Positions 8,315-17,047 of a stretch of 46,318 bases of DNA are shown here, in pieces. The stretch's first letter is position 1. Each line of letters opens with the position of its first letter. The stretch covers positions 1 through 46,318 of the forward strand of contig NZ_JAOART010000003.1 of assembly GCF_025210435.1 (NCBI RefSeq), in the 5' to 3' direction. The notes below the pieces were generated by a model. That model worked only from the letters and a program-made list of their open reading frames with translations, ran no database searches and was not told where the DNA came from. This DNA is from Anaeromicrobium sp. (GTDB lineage Bacteria; Bacillota; Clostridia; Peptostreptococcales; Thermotaleaceae). A program made the position numbers and the translations under genes.

Positions 8315-9508
8315 ATGAAATGGACAAGTAAAGGACATCAGTTTGATGATTTAGGTATGTTATTAAAGGATAAAAATCAAGTCTATATCTATGGTGCAGC
8401 TTTAAAGGGTGGTAAGTTATTTGAACTGTTAAGGTCGTGTAATAAGTGGTTGAACTGGGAAATAGCTTTTGTGGATGCAGATAAATGTAAACAGAAAGAT
8501 GGTTATCTAGGTACTCAAGTTTTATCACCAGAAGAATTATTTAACAGTCCAAAAGAAAATCATTTTGTTATTGTTGCAGCATCACCATTCAATACAGTGG
8601 AAATAACAGATATATTATTAAAAAATGGATATGTTTCAGATTTTAATTGTTTTGCATATGAAAAATTTATGAACTTTATTTTACCTATACACTTTGTATA
8701 TAATTATGATATGGTTTTTTTCTCTTCTCAAAGTATTTTACCGAGTACAGTATGTAATTTGAATTGTGAAAGTTGCTTAAATTTTAATCCATATATAAAA
8801 AATCATATTACCGATGATTTTGAATTAGTAAAAAATGATATTGACAGTTTTTTTACTGCAATAGATTATATTGATCGCTTTCAGATTACTGGGGGAGAAC
8901 CATTTTTATATAAGGAACTTGGCAATTTGATTTCATATATTGAAGAAAACTACAGAGATAAAATTTTTAATCTGGAAACTGTTACAAATGGAAGTGTTAT
9001 TCCTTCGGATGAATTGTGTAAGATACTTAAAGAGAATGATGTTCATGTTATTTTAGATGATTATAGAAATGCATTAAAAGATGGAGACAAGAAATTCAAT
9101 GAAATAATGAATAAGTTTAATGAGTATGGTATTCAATACACTCCAAATTTTGTTACGGAATGGTTTAATATATATCCAAAAGGAATAGACCACTCAAATT
9201 GGTCAAAAAAGGAACTTATTGACCATTATGATGCATGTAATAATCCATTTTCAACAATAAGAGACAAAAAAATATATGCATGTAATTATGCACATTATGC
9301 AGAGAAAGCTGGTTTGATTGTTGAAAATTCAAATGATTATTTTGATTTATCTAAATTTACTCCAAAGATGAAAAAAGAACTAGTTGAATTTAGACTTGGT
9401 TATACTAATGAAGGTTATGTTGATTTTTGTAAAACTTGTGCAGGATGGGTCTCTATAAATAAAAATATGGTACCTGTTGCAAAACAGATCAAAAGAAATA
9501 ATGCTTAA
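8315..9508 (+). CDS. Radical SAM protein with N-terminal GAG Rossmann-like domain, paralog 1
   Basis: This 397-residue protein has two parts. Residues 1 to about 115 open with MKWTSKGHQFD and carry a Rossmann-like module (VYIYGAALKGGKL, AFVDAD, VLSPEEL); here the GAG glycine is Ala. The rest is a radical SAM domain with C147-x3-C151-x2-C154 for the 4Fe-4S cluster and GGEP at 193-196 for SAM binding. Four more cysteines (308, 323, 372, 375) near the C terminus are spaced like a SPASM/twitch auxiliary cluster. It probably performs a radical modification of a sugar, lipid-linked glycan or protein. No characterised homologue is recognised. It is the first of three tandem paralogs, 11 bases apart. 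Confidence 0.85.
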   Translation: MKWTSKGHQFDDLGMLLKDKNQVYIYGAALKGGKLFELLRSCNKWLNWEIAFVDADKCKQKDGYLGTQVLSPEELFNSPKENHFVIVAASPFNTVEITDILLKNGYVSDFNCFAYEKFMNFILPIHFVYNYDMVFFSSQSILPSTVCNLNCESCLNFNPYIKNHITDDFELVKNDIDSFFTAIDYIDRFQITGGEPFLYKELGNLISYIEENYRDKIFNLETVTNGSVIPSDELCKILKENDVHVILDDYRNALKDGDKKFNEIMNKFNEYGIQYTPNFVTEWFNIYPKGIDHSNWSKKELIDHYDACNNPFSTIRDKKIYACNYAHYAEKAGLIVENSNDYFDLSKFTPKMKKELVEFRLGYTNEGYVDFCKTCAGWVSINKNMVPVAKQIKRNNA

Positions 9509-9519
9509 GAGGTGGTACT

Positions 9520-10701
9520 ATGAAATGGACAAATAGAGGTCATCAGTTAGATTATATAGGAAATCATTTTGTAAATAGAAATAAAATTTATATTTACGGA
9601 GCAGGGAAATTGGGAGCAGAGTTATTTTCTTATGTGAAATTTCTTGATTGTGTTGAAGCTTTTGTCGATGCAGATGAAGAAAAACAAAAAGATGATTATT
9701 GTGGTGTAAAGGTCATATCGCCTGAAGCTTTTTTGAAATTACCCAAAGATGATCAGATTGTTATATTAGCGGTTTCTATGAAAAATATGGATTACATTTC
9801 AACAAGATTGTTACGAGCTGGATATTTAGAATGTATTAATTTTTTCACTATACATCGATTTATTGACTACTATCTACCAATATACAGTGTTTATGCTAAA
9901 GATAAGGTGTTTTTTTATTCAGGAGCAACTATGCCTAGTACAGTATGTAATCTAAATTGTAAAAGTTGTTTAAATTTCAATCCCCAGATAAAAAAGCATA
10001 TTACTAAAAGTATAGAAGAAATGAAAAAGGATATAGACTGTTATTTTAATTGTGTTGATTATACAGTTAGGTTCCAGATTTGTGGTGGAGAACCCGTTTT
10101 GTATCCACAACTTGCTGATTTATTAATATATATTGGAGAAAATTATAGAAGTAAGATACGAACTTTTGAAATTGTAACAAATGGTACTATAGTACCTTCA
10201 GAAAAATTATGCCAGGCTTTAAAAAAATATGATGTTCTTGTTTATCTTGATGATTATACGGAAGCATTGCCAGAAAAAAAACATATCAGAGCTACTATAA
10301 TGGATAAGTTCCATCATTTTGATATTAGTTTTGTTGATAATAAAGTGGATGTATGGTTTGATTTATGTCCAATGACAACAGATAATTCATATATGTCTGA
10401 AGAAGAGTTGATTGATTATCATGATGCGTGTCAAATTCCTTGGATAGAGTTTCGTGATGGCAAAATATATAATTGTAATTTTTCCAGCTTTGCTATGAAA
10501 GCCGGATTGAACGTTGAGTCAGAAAATGACTATTTTGATTTGAGGAATATTACATCAGAAAATAAAAAGGAATTAGTTGAGTTTCGTATGGGTTATACTG
10601 AAAACGGGTATGTAGATTTTTGTAGACGTTGTGCAGGTTGGTGTACAATTAATAAAAAACCTGTTCCAGTTGCAAAACAGTTGAAAAGAAATAAGGATTA
10701 A
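9520..10701 (+). CDS. Radical SAM protein with N-terminal GAG Rossmann-like domain, paralog 2
   Basis: This 393-residue paralog has MKWTNRGHQLD at the N terminus, then IYIYGAGKLGAEL with a complete GxGxxG loop. The radical SAM cluster cysteines are C143, C147 and C150, followed by LNFNP, and GGEP is at 189-192. C-terminal cysteines at 304, 319, 368 and 371 match those of paralog 1 in spacing. It has the closest likeness to paralogs 1 and 4, including the motif LDDYTEALP in the middle of the barrel. RBS AGAGGTGG is eight bases upstream of the ATG. Function is unknown; a radical step on a glycan or its carrier is the best guess from the neighbours. Confidence 0.85.
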   Translation: MKWTNRGHQLDYIGNHFVNRNKIYIYGAGKLGAELFSYVKFLDCVEAFVDADEEKQKDDYCGVKVISPEAFLKLPKDDQIVILAVSMKNMDYISTRLLRAGYLECINFFTIHRFIDYYLPIYSVYAKDKVFFYSGATMPSTVCNLNCKSCLNFNPQIKKHITKSIEEMKKDIDCYFNCVDYTVRFQICGGEPVLYPQLADLLIYIGENYRSKIRTFEIVTNGTIVPSEKLCQALKKYDVLVYLDDYTEALPEKKHIRATIMDKFHHFDISFVDNKVDVWFDLCPMTTDNSYMSEEELIDYHDACQIPWIEFRDGKIYNCNFSSFAMKAGLNVESENDYFDLRNITSENKKELVEFRMGYTENGYVDFCRRCAGWCTINKKPVPVAKQLKRNKD

Positions 10702-10712
10702 GAGGTGTCATA

Positions 10713-11888
10713 ATGAAGTGGACGAATAAAGGTCATCAGTTTGATGAAATAGGAAAATTGTTTAAAAATATTAACAGAGTGTATATCTATGGTGCTGGCA
10801 TGTATGGTGAAAAATTATATAAAAATATTAAATTTATTAATTGTATTGAAGCATTTGTAGATGGGAACATTGAAAAGCAGGAAAGTGGATATTTAGGTAA
10901 GAAAGTAATTTCTCCTGAAGAATTTTTCAAAATTAATCCTAATGGTGACCATATTGTGATAGTGGCAGCGTCTATGGGAAATACGCCAGTAATTTTAAAA
11001 GAATTATTATTATCAGGATATAAAGAGTGTATAAATTGTTTTGCTTATAACCGTTTTGTTGAATTTTATTTCCCTATTTTTAGTTTGTATAGATATGATA
11101 AGTTGTATTTTGAAGAAATGACAACATCAATTACTCAGAGATGTACATTAAAATGTGAAAAATGTTCATGTTTATTTCCGTATGTTAATGATCCTAAGGA
11201 TTATGAGCTACAAAGTCTAAAGGAGGATATGGATTGCTTTTTTTCTAAGATAGATTATTTGCAAAGATTAAGTATTATTGGTGGAGAACCATTTTTGTTT
11301 TCTAATCTTACAGAGTATGTATCATATATTTGCGAAAATTACTTAGAAAAAATCGGAAAAATAGTAATTGTGTCCAATGGAACTATTGTACCTAATAAAG
11401 AACTAGCTTATGTTTTGAAAAAAAATAAAATTGTTGTTGAAATTAGTGATTATACTAAATCATTACCATTTTTAAATAAAAAATTAGAAAAATTGAAGAG
11501 TTACTTGAATCAACAAGGTATAGAAATAATAGAAATCTTTCATGATCAGTGGGTTGATTTTGGATTTGAAAGTGTGGATAATAGTGATTTCACATCAAAA
11601 CAACTCATTTCATTATTTAAGAAATGTGATATACGTTGCAGAGGATTAAAAGACAAAAGTCTAATAATGTGTATGCCATCAGAACATGCTAATGTAGTAC
11701 TTTCTAAATTTAAAGACGATGAAAATTATTTTGATTTATTAAATGAGTGTGAAAATATAAAGAAAATAATTTTAGAGTATAATATGGGATATACAAATGA
11801 GGGTTATTTGCATATGTGTAAGTATTGTAATGGTGGAGTTCCAATAAATAAACATATAATCGAATCGGCAAAACAAATTAAAATGTAG
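10713..11888 (+). CDS. Radical SAM protein with N-terminal GAG Rossmann-like domain, divergent paralog 3
   Basis: This 391-residue paralog keeps the MKWTNKGHQFD start, the IYGAGMYGEKL Rossmann loop, C144-x3-C148-x2-C151 and GGEP at 190-193. It differs from the other three. The LNFNP motif after the cluster is replaced by a Cys-rich SCLFPYVN segment, an additional cysteine appears at 309, and the central DDYTEALP motif is ISDYTKSLP. C-terminal cysteines at 305, 320, 369 and 372 are retained, so an auxiliary cluster is still likely. The differences around the active site suggest a different substrate or reaction from paralogs 1, 2 and 4. It ends one base before a stretch that also encodes the next gene's RBS. 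Confidence 0.85.
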   Translation: MKWTNKGHQFDEIGKLFKNINRVYIYGAGMYGEKLYKNIKFINCIEAFVDGNIEKQESGYLGKKVISPEEFFKINPNGDHIVIVAASMGNTPVILKELLLSGYKECINCFAYNRFVEFYFPIFSLYRYDKLYFEEMTTSITQRCTLKCEKCSCLFPYVNDPKDYELQSLKEDMDCFFSKIDYLQRLSIIGGEPFLFSNLTEYVSYICENYLEKIGKIVIVSNGTIVPNKELAYVLKKNKIVVEISDYTKSLPFLNKKLEKLKSYLNQQGIEIIEIFHDQWVDFGFESVDNSDFTSKQLISLFKKCDIRCRGLKDKSLIMCMPSEHANVVLSKFKDDENYFDLLNECENIKKIILEYNMGYTNEGYLHMCKYCNGGVPINKHIIESAKQIKM

Positions 11889-11904
11889 AATGAGGGTAAT
11901 TTAT

Positions 11905-13374
11905 ATGATTAAATCTTTGAAAAATAGAATTTTAGAATTGCTAGATACAATTACAGAAATGGTAAATTTATTGTGCCAAGTACAAGATAAAAAAGTATTC
12001 ATTTCAGATTGTTACGAAGCAATTGAGTCTATAATGGGTCATATTGAGAAAGAACAAACATCCCCTGTAAAGACACTTAGGTTGTTAGATGAAATTCAAG
12101 ATGCTTTTGTTTTAGGGTTAAATAATATAGAAATCATTAATGACTCTTATGTTAAAGAACTGAAAAAAAATGTTGTTTTACTTAAATCTGTATTAAGAGA
12201 GGAAGTTAATGAACAACTTAATGTAGTATTTTTCCCATACAAGGAATCGATGTGGGATAGTCTGGCTACCATATATGAGGCGGCTGTAAATGACTCTAAT
12301 TGTGTAGCGAAGGTTGTTCCTATTCCTTATTATAAATTAGAACACGAATCAGTCCAGCCAGTTTATGAAGGTGATTTATTTCCTGAAGATATTCAAAAGG
12401 TGAATTATAATAATTATGATTTGGAAACAGAACAACCAGATATTATATTCGTACATAATATTTATGATCAGTACAATACGATTACACAAGTATCTGAGCA
12501 GTATTTCACATCAAATTTAAAAAAATATACAGATATGTTGGTTTATGTACCATACCATATTTCATCACCAGTTAAGGCAGAGAAGGATGATTCACGCATG
12601 TCATATAAACTTCCAACTATCAAAAATGTAGATAAAGTGGTGCTTGCCGGGGAATTTGTAGAAAAAGAGGCATTAAGAGATGGGATTCCAAAAGAAAAGA
12701 TTTTAACACTTGGTTCACCTAAATTTGATGGAATGTTAAAAGTTTTAAATGAAGATACTGAATTTCCTGATGAGTGGAAAGACGTTATTGAAGGGAAGAC
12801 AGTATTTTTACTTAATACTGGATGTTTATATTTTGTTAATGATATTCGAGCTGCTGCTGTTATGCTAGATTTAATACTTGATATTCCTAGGTATATTGAT
12901 AATGTAGCATTAATTTGGAGACCGCATCCGTTAACCGAAGCTGCTGTAAAAAGATATGCACCAGAATTGTCAGGTCTTTTAGAGAGTTATTATGAGGCAA
13001 TAAAAAACAAAAGTCCTCATGTTAAGAATACTATATTAGATCAAAATGAAAGCTACTTCCCTGCGTTAAAGGTAGCAGATGTTTTACTAACAAATTTTAG
13101 TTCTATATTGGATTCGTATTTGTTGACAGAGAAAAAAGTGATTTATTTAGGTGAAAAAATGCCTGAAAGTTCATTGATTCCATCAGATACATTTTATTAT
13201 TTTTTTGATAAAGATGAACCTTGGTTTGAACTTGCGAAAAAAATAGCCAAAGGGTATGATCCGTTAGCTAAAAAAAGAAAAGAGATTGCATCTAAATTTT
13301 ATGAATGTTTAGATGGAACAAGTGGAGAAAAGATTTATAAAGCCGTTAAAGAATGTGTTTTAAGAAATCAATAG
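11905..13374 (+). CDS. CDP-glycerol glycerophosphotransferase-like protein (TagF-like GT-B)
   Basis: This 489-residue protein has an N-terminal helical region of about 100 residues and then a GT-B-like fold. WRPHP at 338-342 and ADVLLTNFSSILDSYLL at 391-407 match the nucleotide-binding motifs of TagF-type polyglycerol-phosphate synthases, which move glycerol phosphate from CDP-glycerol to an acceptor. The N-terminal half with FVHNIYDQYNT and YVPYH segments is the acceptor side. The start is ATG 11,905, eight bases after TGAGGG; an ATG 15 bases earlier overlaps that site. With the cytidylyltransferase fusion and LicD at the operon start, it argues for an alditol-phosphate decoration of the glycan. 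The alditol is not known. Confidence 0.72.
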   Translation: MIKSLKNRILELLDTITEMVNLLCQVQDKKVFISDCYEAIESIMGHIEKEQTSPVKTLRLLDEIQDAFVLGLNNIEIINDSYVKELKKNVVLLKSVLREEVNEQLNVVFFPYKESMWDSLATIYEAAVNDSNCVAKVVPIPYYKLEHESVQPVYEGDLFPEDIQKVNYNNYDLETEQPDIIFVHNIYDQYNTITQVSEQYFTSNLKKYTDMLVYVPYHISSPVKAEKDDSRMSYKLPTIKNVDKVVLAGEFVEKEALRDGIPKEKILTLGSPKFDGMLKVLNEDTEFPDEWKDVIEGKTVFLLNTGCLYFVNDIRAAAVMLDLILDIPRYIDNVALIWRPHPLTEAAVKRYAPELSGLLESYYEAIKNKSPHVKNTILDQNESYFPALKVADVLLTNFSSILDSYLLTEKKVIYLGEKMPESSLIPSDTFYYFFDKDEPWFELAKKIAKGYDPLAKKRKEIASKFYECLDGTSGEKIYKAVKECVLRNQ

Positions 13375-13409
13375 TGTATATATTTTTAAAAATTTTATGG
13401 AGGAATCAT

Positions 13410-14630
13410 ATGAATACACCTATGGTATCAATTGTTATTCCAGTTTATAATGGACAAAATTATTTAAAAGAAGCTATAGACAGTGCCTTGTCACAAACCT
13501 ATTCAAATTTTGAAGTGATTGTAGTTAATGATGGTTCGAATGATGGAGGTATTACGGAGAAAATTGCATTATCATACGGCACTAAAATTAGGTATTTTTA
13601 TAAAGAAAATGGTGGCGTTGCAACAGCCCTTAATCTTGCAATTCAAGAAATGCGTGGCCAATATTTTTCTTGGTTATCTCACGATGATATGTATTATCCA
13701 AATAAGCTTAATCGTGAAATCCAAGCTTTGCAGGAGCATGGAGATATGTCTGCTCTAGTTTATAGCGATTATGATATATTAGAAGTAGAAACGAATACAA
13801 TTGATTCTACTAATTTGAGCAAAATTTTTTCTCTAAGTAAGTTAACTAATTCTGTATTCCCAATTTTACAGAACATAATTCATGGTTGTACACTTTTGAT
13901 TCATAAAAGTCATTTTGAGCGTGTGGGCTTGTTTGATGAAAAGCTAATTACAACGCAAGATTATGATATGTGGTATCGCATGTTTCGTGGGCAGAAAACT
14001 ATTTTTATTCCTGAATCGTTGATAAAGATTCGTATACATAAAGAATCAGGTACGAATACTATTTCTTGTTTTACTAAAGAAGTAGGTACTCTTTATATGA
14101 AATTTATCAATTCTTTATCAGATAAAGAAATAGATGAAATTTTTATACATCCTGCAATATTATATAATAAAATTGCAGGATTAATGAAAGATTATGCTTT
14201 AATGGAAGAATATAAAATTGTTATGGAGAAATTAATGAGAATAGATGGGCCCCAAAATATTTGGGGAGGTCTCGAAAAATTCAAGGAATGCATAGATAGT
14301 TTTTCAAATGGAAATGCAGAAAAAATCTGTGTTTTTGGAGCAGGGCATTATGGTGAAAGGTTATACTATGATCTTCATAGCAGGTTAATTAAAATTGATT
14401 TATTTGCCGATAACAATCCTGAAAAATGGGGTAGCAGCATTAATGGGGTTTCTTGTATTTCACCTAAACAGTTATATGAAATTAAAAATAATACATTAGT
14501 AATTGTAGCAATGCGAACTCCTACGGAGGTAGTATTGAAAATGAAAAATGATGAATATCCTTATGTAATAACGAAACAACAGCTTGATGGAAAGATTGCT
14601 CAAACAATTCCTTTAAATAATTCTATATAA
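13410..14630 (+). CDS. GT2 glycosyltransferase with C-terminal GAG Rossmann-like domain, second copy
   Basis: This 406-residue paralog of the gene at 6,956 has the same two-domain plan. The GT-A family 2 domain has SIVIPVYNGQNYLKEAIDS, DGS at 41-43, SHDDM at 90-94 and an intact TQDYDMWYR motif at about 182-190. That last motif carries the acidic residue that usually acts as catalytic base and is missing from the first copy. The C-terminal Rossmann-like module begins CVFGAGHYGERLYYDL at about 307, followed by FADNNPEKWG. The ATG at 13,410 follows GGAGG by six bases; an upstream in-frame extension overlaps the previous gene and is not likely used. It sits between the TagF-like gene and the fourth radical SAM gene. 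Confidence 0.86.
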   Translation: MNTPMVSIVIPVYNGQNYLKEAIDSALSQTYSNFEVIVVNDGSNDGGITEKIALSYGTKIRYFYKENGGVATALNLAIQEMRGQYFSWLSHDDMYYPNKLNREIQALQEHGDMSALVYSDYDILEVETNTIDSTNLSKIFSLSKLTNSVFPILQNIIHGCTLLIHKSHFERVGLFDEKLITTQDYDMWYRMFRGQKTIFIPESLIKIRIHKESGTNTISCFTKEVGTLYMKFINSLSDKEIDEIFIHPAILYNKIAGLMKDYALMEEYKIVMEKLMRIDGPQNIWGGLEKFKECIDSFSNGNAEKICVFGAGHYGERLYYDLHSRLIKIDLFADNNPEKWGSSINGVSCISPKQLYEIKNNTLVIVAMRTPTEVVLKMKNDEYPYVITKQQLDGKIAQTIPLNNSI

Positions 14631-14738
14631 CTATGTTTCGACGATTTAATTTGCATTCATAATTTCATTTTTAAGGGAATTTAAGTTTTATACAAAGGAT
14701 ATTGATATAAATAAAATATTTTAAAAAGGAGTTATCCT

Positions 14739-15908
14739 ATGAAGTGGACTAATAGAGGTTATGAATTTGATAAGCAAGGTGTTTATTTAAAAGGAATAAA
14801 AAAAATCTATATTTATGGTGCTGGTAAGCTTGGTATGGAATTTTTGCATATGTTTAGAACTTTTGATGATTTTGATTGTGAAATTAAATTTATTGATGCA
14901 GATAGAGCTAAACAAAAAGCAGGATATCTTGATTTGAAAGTGTTGTCACCTGAAGAATTTTTCCAAACATCTAAAGAGGAGCATATTGTCATAGTTGCAG
15001 CTTCTATTCAAAACACTATAACCATTATGGAAAAAATGCAAGCATTTGGATATGAAGAGGATGTAGATTGTTTTACTGTGCAACGATTTTTGCCAATTTA
15101 TTCGGGGTATGTAAGAGATAAGGTTTACTTTCCTTCCATATCTTTTTTACCAACTACAAGATGTAATTTGAATTGTGAAGCTTGTCTAAACTTTAATCCG
15201 TATAACAAAAATCAAACAGATATAGATTTGAATATTTTAAAAGCAGATGTTGATATATTTTTTCAATGTGTAGATTATATTGGATTATTCCATATCAGCG
15301 GCGGAGAACCTTTGCTTTATCCGCAACTTGGTCATTTAATCGAATATATTGATAATAATTATAGAAAAAAAATATATAGGTTGGAGATAACAACAAATGG
15401 CACTATTATACTATCTGATGAAATATGTAAAATATTAAAAAAGCATAATGTGAATGTTATTTTGGATGATTATACAGAGGCTTTACCTCAAAATAAACAA
15501 AGATTTGAGAAGGTAATGAATAAGATGAAAGCGCATTGTATTGAGTACTTCATAAACAAAGTGGATAGTTGGATTGATCTTTGCCCTTTAACAACAAATC
15601 ATTATGATTGGAATGATCAAAAATTAATGGATTTCTATGAAGCTTGCAAAAATCCTTTTCAGGAATTACGTGATAAAAAGATATATAGCTGTAATTATGC
15701 CAGCTATGCTATGAAAGCGGGTTTGAATGTAGATTCTTGCAATGATTATTATGACCTTACTACGTTTAACCTGAAAAAGAAAAAAGAATTGATAGAGTTT
15801 AGATTAGGCTATACTGAAAAAGGGTATGTTGACTTTTGTAAGAAATGTAGTGGATTATCTACAACAATTAATAAAAATATTGTTGTAGTTGCGAAGCAGA
15901 AATCGTGA
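14739..15908 (+). CDS. Radical SAM protein with N-terminal GAG Rossmann-like domain, paralog 4
   Basis: This 389-residue paralog is separated from the other three by the TagF-like and GT2 genes. It starts MKWTNRGYEFD and has IYGAGKLGMEF as the Rossmann loop. The radical SAM cluster cysteines are C142, C146 and C149, followed by LNFNP; GGEP is at 188-191, and the C-terminal cysteines are at 303, 318, 367 and 370. The 108 bases before it are AT-rich with no clear terminator, so it may be read through from the GT2 gene or from a weak local promoter. RBS AAAAAGGAG lies nine bases before the ATG. It is the last gene of the island and ends close to a hairpin terminator. Confidence 0.85.
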   Translation: MKWTNRGYEFDKQGVYLKGIKKIYIYGAGKLGMEFLHMFRTFDDFDCEIKFIDADRAKQKAGYLDLKVLSPEEFFQTSKEEHIVIVAASIQNTITIMEKMQAFGYEEDVDCFTVQRFLPIYSGYVRDKVYFPSISFLPTTRCNLNCEACLNFNPYNKNQTDIDLNILKADVDIFFQCVDYIGLFHISGGEPLLYPQLGHLIEYIDNNYRKKIYRLEITTNGTIILSDEICKILKKHNVNVILDDYTEALPQNKQRFEKVMNKMKAHCIEYFINKVDSWIDLCPLTTNHYDWNDQKLMDFYEACKNPFQELRDKKIYSCNYASYAMKAGLNVDSCNDYYDLTTFNLKKKKELIEFRLGYTEKGYVDFCKKCSGLSTTINKNIVVVAKQKS

Positions 15909-15967
15909 AAATAATAGTTGTATAACTATATACGTATAATCCTGTACGCTTATAATTAGATAAAATG

Positions 15968-15987
15968 AGGGACGAGTAATCGTCCCT
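15968..15987. terminator. Bidirectional terminator between radical SAM 4 and YaaR
   Basis: AGGGACG at 15,968-15,974 pairs with CGTCCCT at 15,981-15,987 across a six-base loop. The flanks are AT-rich in both directions (ATTT on the plus side, CATTTTAT on the minus side). It lies between two converging genes and can end transcription from both sides. Confidence 0.7.
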
Positions 15988-15989
15988 AT

Positions 15990-16454
15990 TTACATAAACA
16001 TATCCATAAGCATACCCTTAATGTCATCTAACCTTTTTACCACATTTATCCTATCCACTTCACCACTTAAAAACTCATTTGTCAATTCACTAAGGGCCTT
16101 GTCAACCTTCTTAACCTTAGTAAAGACCCTGTGACGACCCCTTCTATCTAAAAAATTATCCTTTTCAAACATATAAGAATTAGTAACGGCCACATCCATA
16201 AATTCCTTTACCAACTTTTTATATTCTATCATATCTTGAATATACAATTTATCAGATAATCTATCTGCCTTTTCCGTTATTTTAGAATAAAGGTCTTCTA
16301 GCTTTTCTTTCACATCTTCAGATTTTAACTTATTAAATTGGTCCTTGAATTTAATAGTCTTTTCTGAATCTAACTTCACAAGGGGGGGAGTTTTTTGTAT
16401 TTTATTCATTTGTAGTTTAGGTATTTTATTTATCATATTAGTTATATTATTCAA
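15990..16454 (-). CDS. YaaR family protein (DUF327)
   Basis: This 154-residue protein fits the YaaR/DUF327 family. It has a disordered N terminus of about 35 residues, then a helical domain containing YKKLVKEFMDVAV, RRGRHRVFTKVKKVDKALSEL and, at the end, a DIKGMLMDMF segment. This family is common in Firmicutes and its molecular role is not established. The start is TTG at 16,454, after AAGGAGTG at a normal distance. It is the only minus-strand gene in the flagellar block. It has a sigma-28-like promoter of its own, which links it to filament-stage flagellar genes. Confidence 0.8.
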   Translation of the reverse strand: MNNITNMINKIPKLQMNKIQKTPPLVKLDSEKTIKFKDQFNKLKSEDVKEKLEDLYSKITEKADRLSDKLYIQDMIEYKKLVKEFMDVAVTNSYMFEKDNFLDRRGRHRVFTKVKKVDKALSELTNEFLSGEVDRINVVKRLDDIKGMLMDMFM

Positions 16455-16494
16455 CTAAAACACTCCTTAATATATAGAACCTATTATACTATAC

Positions 16495-16522
16495 ATATCG
16501 GCAATTATGACATTTTTTTTTA
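16495..16522 (-). promoter_or_regulatory. Sigma-28-like promoter of the YaaR gene
   Basis: On the minus strand TAAA (16,522-16,519) is followed after 16 bases by a perfect GCCGATAT (16,502-16,495). The start codon is 41 bases beyond. This closely fits the flagellar sigma factor consensus. Confidence 0.6.
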
Positions 16523-16583
16523 ATAATATATAAAAAATATTATGATATAATTATTATAATATAGATACGGAGGAGAGATTAAC

Positions 16584-16928
16584 TTGGAAAAACTACTTAA
16601 AGAAATCCTTGTAGAGATAAAAGATATGAAAAGTCATATGGGTACTATTAAAGATGATATAAATATGGTAAAAGAAGATGTATGTGAATTGAAAGAAGAT
16701 ATGTCTAAACTAAAAGAAGATGTATATGAATTAAAAGAAGAACAAAAGCATATGAACAAAAAAATTGATTCAATCCACGAACAAGTATTTATTAATGCAG
16801 AAAACATTGCTTAAAATACTATGGAAATGAGAAAAATATCTGAAGATATAGAGTTCATAAAATACAAAGAAAGTAAAACGGAAGAAGATTTATTCAAACT
16901 GAAAAATAGACTTGAAATTATAAAATAG
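16584..16928 (+). pseudogene. Coiled-coil protein gene with an in-frame stop
   Basis: From TTG 16,584 (GGAGGAG eight bases upstream) the frame gives 76 residues that are strongly heptad-like. They contain repeated units VKEDV, LKEDM and LKEDV, then KKIDSIHEQV. A TAA at 16,812-16,814 interrupts it. The same frame continues without further stop for 37 codons (NTMEMRKISEDIEFIKYK, then ESKTEEDLFKLKNRLEIIK) to TAG at 16,926. The downstream part has the same coiled-coil character, so the ancestral protein was probably about 114 residues. The 76-residue product might still be made. Relatives of this type are small uncharacterised proteins common in Firmicutes, and no function is assigned. Confidence 0.65.
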
Positions 16929-16947
16929 GGGCGGATTAACCGTCCCT
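16927..16947 (+). terminator. Hairpin terminator after the coiled-coil gene
   Basis: AGGGGCGG at 16,927-16,934 pairs with CCGTCCCT at 16,940-16,947 (eight pairs, one G-U, loop ATTAA), followed by ATTCTATAATTT. Its sequence is close to the terminator at 15,968. Confidence 0.6.
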
Positions 16948-16987
16948 ATTCTATAATTTGAATATATGTTCATTAGGGAAAAAACTT

Positions 16988-17013
16988 TAACTTTAATGTA
17001 AATATGCCGATAT
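16988..17013 (+). promoter_or_regulatory. Sigma-28-like promoter of the FliK-like gene
   Basis: TAAC at 16,988-16,991 and a perfect GCCGATAT at 17,006-17,013 are 14 bases apart. They lie 35 bases upstream of the start codon at 17,048. The -10 is exact; the -35 and spacing deviate slightly from the consensus. Confidence 0.5.
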
Positions 17014-17047
17014 ATATTATAGAAAGTATATGAGGTGGGAGATTAAA

